Assembly: GCA_009881125.1 (NCBI GenBank) | Contig: WXFH01000135.1 | Location: forward strand, 1-8,080 | Direction: 5' to 3' | DNA: 8,080 nucleotides | Source of the DNA: Acidaminobacter sp. | GTDB taxonomy: Bacteria; Bacillota_A; Clostridia; Peptostreptococcales; Acidaminobacteraceae | Shown here: in pieces, positions 6,348-8,080 of the stretch | How the letters are laid out: every line of letters begins with the position of its first letter | Position numbering within the stretch: position 1 is the stretch's first letter | Made by a program: the position numbers and the translations under genes | Notes under the pieces: generated by a model | Databases searched by the model: none | Told to the model about the DNA's origin: nothing | What the model saw: only the letters and a program-made list of their open reading frames with translations

Positions 6348-6423
6348 AGCGGGGGTCAGACCCAGGCAGCCGGTTCTGGAGTATGGACATGGTGCTGTGG
6401 GTCTGACCCCCGCTTTTTATTTT
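6348..6423 (+). terminator. Terminator made from an inverted REP doublet
   Basis: A 17-base arm at 6348-6364 and its exact reverse complement at 6398-6414 enclose 33 bases. Each arm contains the core GGGTCAGACCC (or its complement), the same core found between ortB and oraS. The right arm runs into TTTTTATTTT (6414-6423), so the RNA would form a strong GC-rich stem followed by U residues. Placed 17 bases after the oraE stop, it probably ends the ord-oraE transcript. The arrangement also fits a REP doublet (REPIN). Confidence 0.8.
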
Positions 6424-6589
6424 GTTAATAATGTAAATACAAATTTGAAAAATAAATATATGTTTTGTTAAAGTGTCACGTTATAATCAATTTATGTGAC
6501 TGCTCTTTGTGGGTCGACGACTGCAGTTCCGGCAGTGTATGGTGCCAATCAGCCTGATAGACCCTATAGTATATAAAGGCGGGATAACT
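6424..6589 (+). promoter_or_regulatory. Promoter region of the MutL/GlmL-like gene
   Basis: This AT-rich stretch lies between the terminator and the next gene. TATAAT at 6482-6487 is a perfect -10 box. The best -35 at 17 bases (TATGTT, 6459-6464) is poor, while TTGTTA at 6465-6470 is too close, so an activator may be needed. GTCAC (6475-6479) and GTGAC (6496-6500) form an inverted repeat that flanks the -10 box and could be an operator. A start near 6494 would leave a leader of nearly 100 bases. No coding sequence is evident, although the downstream frame is open back to 6509. Confidence 0.4.
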
Positions 6590-7960
6590 ATGAAGTTTGA
6601 TGTTTTGGTTGCTGAAATTGGGAGCACAACAACTGTGGTAAATGCATTTACCAATTTAAGTACTGATCCGACTTTTGTCGGTCAAGGACAAGCAGCAACA
6701 ACAGTTCTTGATGGAGACGTTACAATTGGACTTAGCAATGCAATTGATGATTTACGCACGAATTTGAGTGTTGATAATATTGAATACAATGAATTACTTG
6801 CAACTAGTTCGGCTGCAGGCGGATTAAAAATGACTGTTCATGGACTTGTCTATGATATGACAGCAAAAGCTGCCAGAGAAGCGGCTCTTGGTGCTGGTGC
6901 CAATATTCACCTTGTAACTGCAGGTCGGCTTCGACGAAGTGATTTAAAACATATAGAGAGTATCATGCCTAATATTATACTTGTTGCTGGTGGTGTAGAT
7001 TACGGTGAAAGAGATACTGCTCTGTATAATGCTGAAATGATTGCAGGATTGGATATGAAAGTACCTGTAATCTATGCAGGAAATATACAAAATCATGACG
7101 ATGTTGAAGAATTATTTGAAGAATGTAAGAAAACTGAGTTGTTATATATTGTAGATAATGTTTATCCAAAAATAGATGTCTTAAATGTAGAACCAACCAG
7201 AAAGGTTATACAGGACGTTTTCGAGGAGCATATCGTTCACGCGCCAGGAATGAGTCATGTAAGAGATCTGGTTAACGGTCCAATTATTCCGACGCCTGGA
7301 GCAGTGATGGAGGCGGCGAAACTTTTAAAAGAAGAACTTGGCGACTTGATTGTTTTCGATGTCGGGGGAGCTACAACGGATCTTCATTCGGTGACTGAGG
7401 GTAGTGACGAGATTAACCGGATTTTGATCAATCCAGAACCAACTGCGAAGCGTACAGTTGAAGGTGACTTAGGAGTCTATGTTAATATGCTCAATATTGT
7501 CGAGCTGATAGGTAAAGATAAGCTGATGCAAGATTTGAATATTGATTCAGAAACACTTGAGCATTTGATAGAGACACATCCACCAATTCCAAAAACACCA
7601 TTACAAATTAAATTTGTTGAACGATTGACCCTCGAAGCTGTTGTTCAATCTTCACATCGGCATGCAGGTGCCTTTAGAGATCTTTTCGGTGGCTCAGGTA
7701 AAACTCGTATGGCTGAAGGCAAAGATTTAACGAGCATCCAATATATAATTGGTACGGGTGGCGCTTTAACACGTTTGCCCAATAGAGTTGAGATAATGCG
7801 CGAAGTTTCAAGGAGCAATAAAGGCAATAAGCTATTGCCTACGCCTGAAGCTAAAATTCTGGTGGATAATGATTATATAATGGCATCTCTCGGAGTTTTA
7901 TCTAAAGAATATCCAGAAGCTGCCTTGAAGCTTCTGAAGAAAAGCATGAAATTGATTTAG
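6590..7960 (+). CDS. MutL/GlmL-family ATPase, probable aminomutase reactivating protein
   Basis: This 456-residue protein belongs to the actin/Hsp70-like ATPases known as MutL or GlmL, found beside glutamate mutase and other B12-dependent mutases. Nucleotide-binding signatures are visible: AEIGSTTT (8-15) as the first phosphate loop, FDVGGATTD (256-264) as the second, and IGTGGALTRLPN (387-398) as the adenosine loop. The inferred role is release of damaged cobalamin from OraE or help in cofactor loading; this is not proven from sequence. The ATG at 6590 starts the recognisable family N-terminus MKFDVLVAEIGS and follows AAAGGCGGG, a weak ribosome binding site. Upstream in-frame starts from 6509 add residues unlike the family. 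Codon use in the first 600 bases is distinctly AT-rich compared with oraE, and later parts contain more G and C, so the gene may have a separate history. Confidence 0.82.
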   Translation: MKFDVLVAEIGSTTTVVNAFTNLSTDPTFVGQGQAATTVLDGDVTIGLSNAIDDLRTNLSVDNIEYNELLATSSAAGGLKMTVHGLVYDMTAKAAREAALGAGANIHLVTAGRLRRSDLKHIESIMPNIILVAGGVDYGERDTALYNAEMIAGLDMKVPVIYAGNIQNHDDVEELFEECKKTELLYIVDNVYPKIDVLNVEPTRKVIQDVFEEHIVHAPGMSHVRDLVNGPIIPTPGAVMEAAKLLKEELGDLIVFDVGGATTDLHSVTEGSDEINRILINPEPTAKRTVEGDLGVYVNMLNIVELIGKDKLMQDLNIDSETLEHLIETHPPIPKTPLQIKFVERLTLEAVVQSSHRHAGAFRDLFGGSGKTRMAEGKDLTSIQYIIGTGGALTRLPNRVEIMREVSRSNKGNKLLPTPEAKILVDNDYIMASLGVLSKEYPEAALKLLKKSMKLI

Positions 7961-8074
7961 ATCCCGGTATCCGCATGTCAAAAAAATACATTTGCAATTA
8001 CCAATTATTTCAAAAAGGATTTTAAAAAGTTATGTCGAATCTGTTGGTTAAACCAATTTTAGGAGCGTGAGCCC
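7961..8074 (+). other. Intergenic region before the next gene
   Basis: These 114 AT-rich bases hold no clear terminator, so read-through from the MutL/GlmL-like gene is possible. A near-palindrome TTGGTT-A-AACCAA lies at 8044-8056, just before AGGAG at 8061-8065. A 12-codon frame, MSNLLVKPILGA, runs from ATG 8032 to TGA 8068-8070 and covers this ribosome binding site; its own ribosome binding signal (AAAAAGGA, far upstream) is poor. Confidence 0.4.
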
Positions 8075-8080
8075 ATGCTG
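8075..8080 (+). CDS. Start of a downstream gene (truncated by window edge)
   Basis: ATG at 8075 follows AGGAG (8061-8065) by 9 bases, a good initiation signal, but only two codons (Met-Leu) are in view, so the product cannot be named. In related clusters an ornithine racemase or a transporter may lie nearby, but nothing in these bases distinguishes them. Confidence 0.45.

Noticed and set aside
4738..6390. A 550-codon open frame on the - strand opposite oraE
   Set aside because: It lies antisense to a gene with intact cofactor motifs, has no convincing family features (rich in Arg, Leu, His, Asn as expected from reversed codons) and runs into the terminator. It is best explained by the codon bias of oraE.

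Overview
The window carries most of an anaerobic oxidative ornithine degradation cluster, all on the + strand. The order is 2,4-diaminopentanoate dehydrogenase (ord), the two subunits of 2-amino-4-oxopentanoate thiolase (ortA, ortB), the two subunits of the adenosylcobalamin- and PLP-dependent D-ornithine 4,5-aminomutase (oraS, oraE), and an actin-fold ATPase of the MutL/GlmL family. This gene set is known from amino-acid-fermenting anaerobes such as Clostridium sticklandii. Strong GGAGG ribosome binding sites and a sigma-54-type promoter fit a Firmicute or a similar anaerobe, but the sequence alone does not fix the genus.

The chemistry runs against gene order. OraS/OraE convert D-ornithine to 2,4-diaminopentanoate. 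Ord oxidatively deaminates this to 2-amino-4-oxopentanoate. OrtA/OrtB cleave that with CoA to acetyl-CoA and D-alanine. The MutL/GlmL-like protein probably services the B12 cofactor of the aminomutase. No ornithine racemase is visible; it may lie outside the window, possibly in the gene that begins at the right edge.

Layout: 1-500 is AT-rich and non-coding. It holds a factor-independent terminator (45-93) and a near-consensus -24/-12 promoter (430-444), followed by a short leader with a small hairpin. Ord is 501-1550. A structured 278-base gap (1551-1828) carries an inverted pair of a 10-base element that also lies upstream of the promoter, plus a 14-base palindrome. OrtA and ortB (1829-3551) overlap by 8 bases. 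A 194-base gap (3552-3745) is filled with REP-like repeats built on GGGTCAGACCC, and the last copy abuts a possible internal promoter. OraS and oraE (3746-6330) overlap by one base. Two inverted copies of the same REP core then form a perfect 17-bp stem with a T-run (6348-6423), which probably ends the main transcript. After a further AT-rich gap with its own promoter-like box comes the MutL/GlmL-like gene (6590-7960), whose first part is visibly more AT-rich than the other genes. The window closes with the ribosome binding site and first codons of another gene (8075 onward).

The enzymes are known families. The less ordinary material is regulatory: sigma-54 control of the operon, two separate families of intergenic repeats arranged as inverted pairs, and the use of a REP doublet as a terminator.
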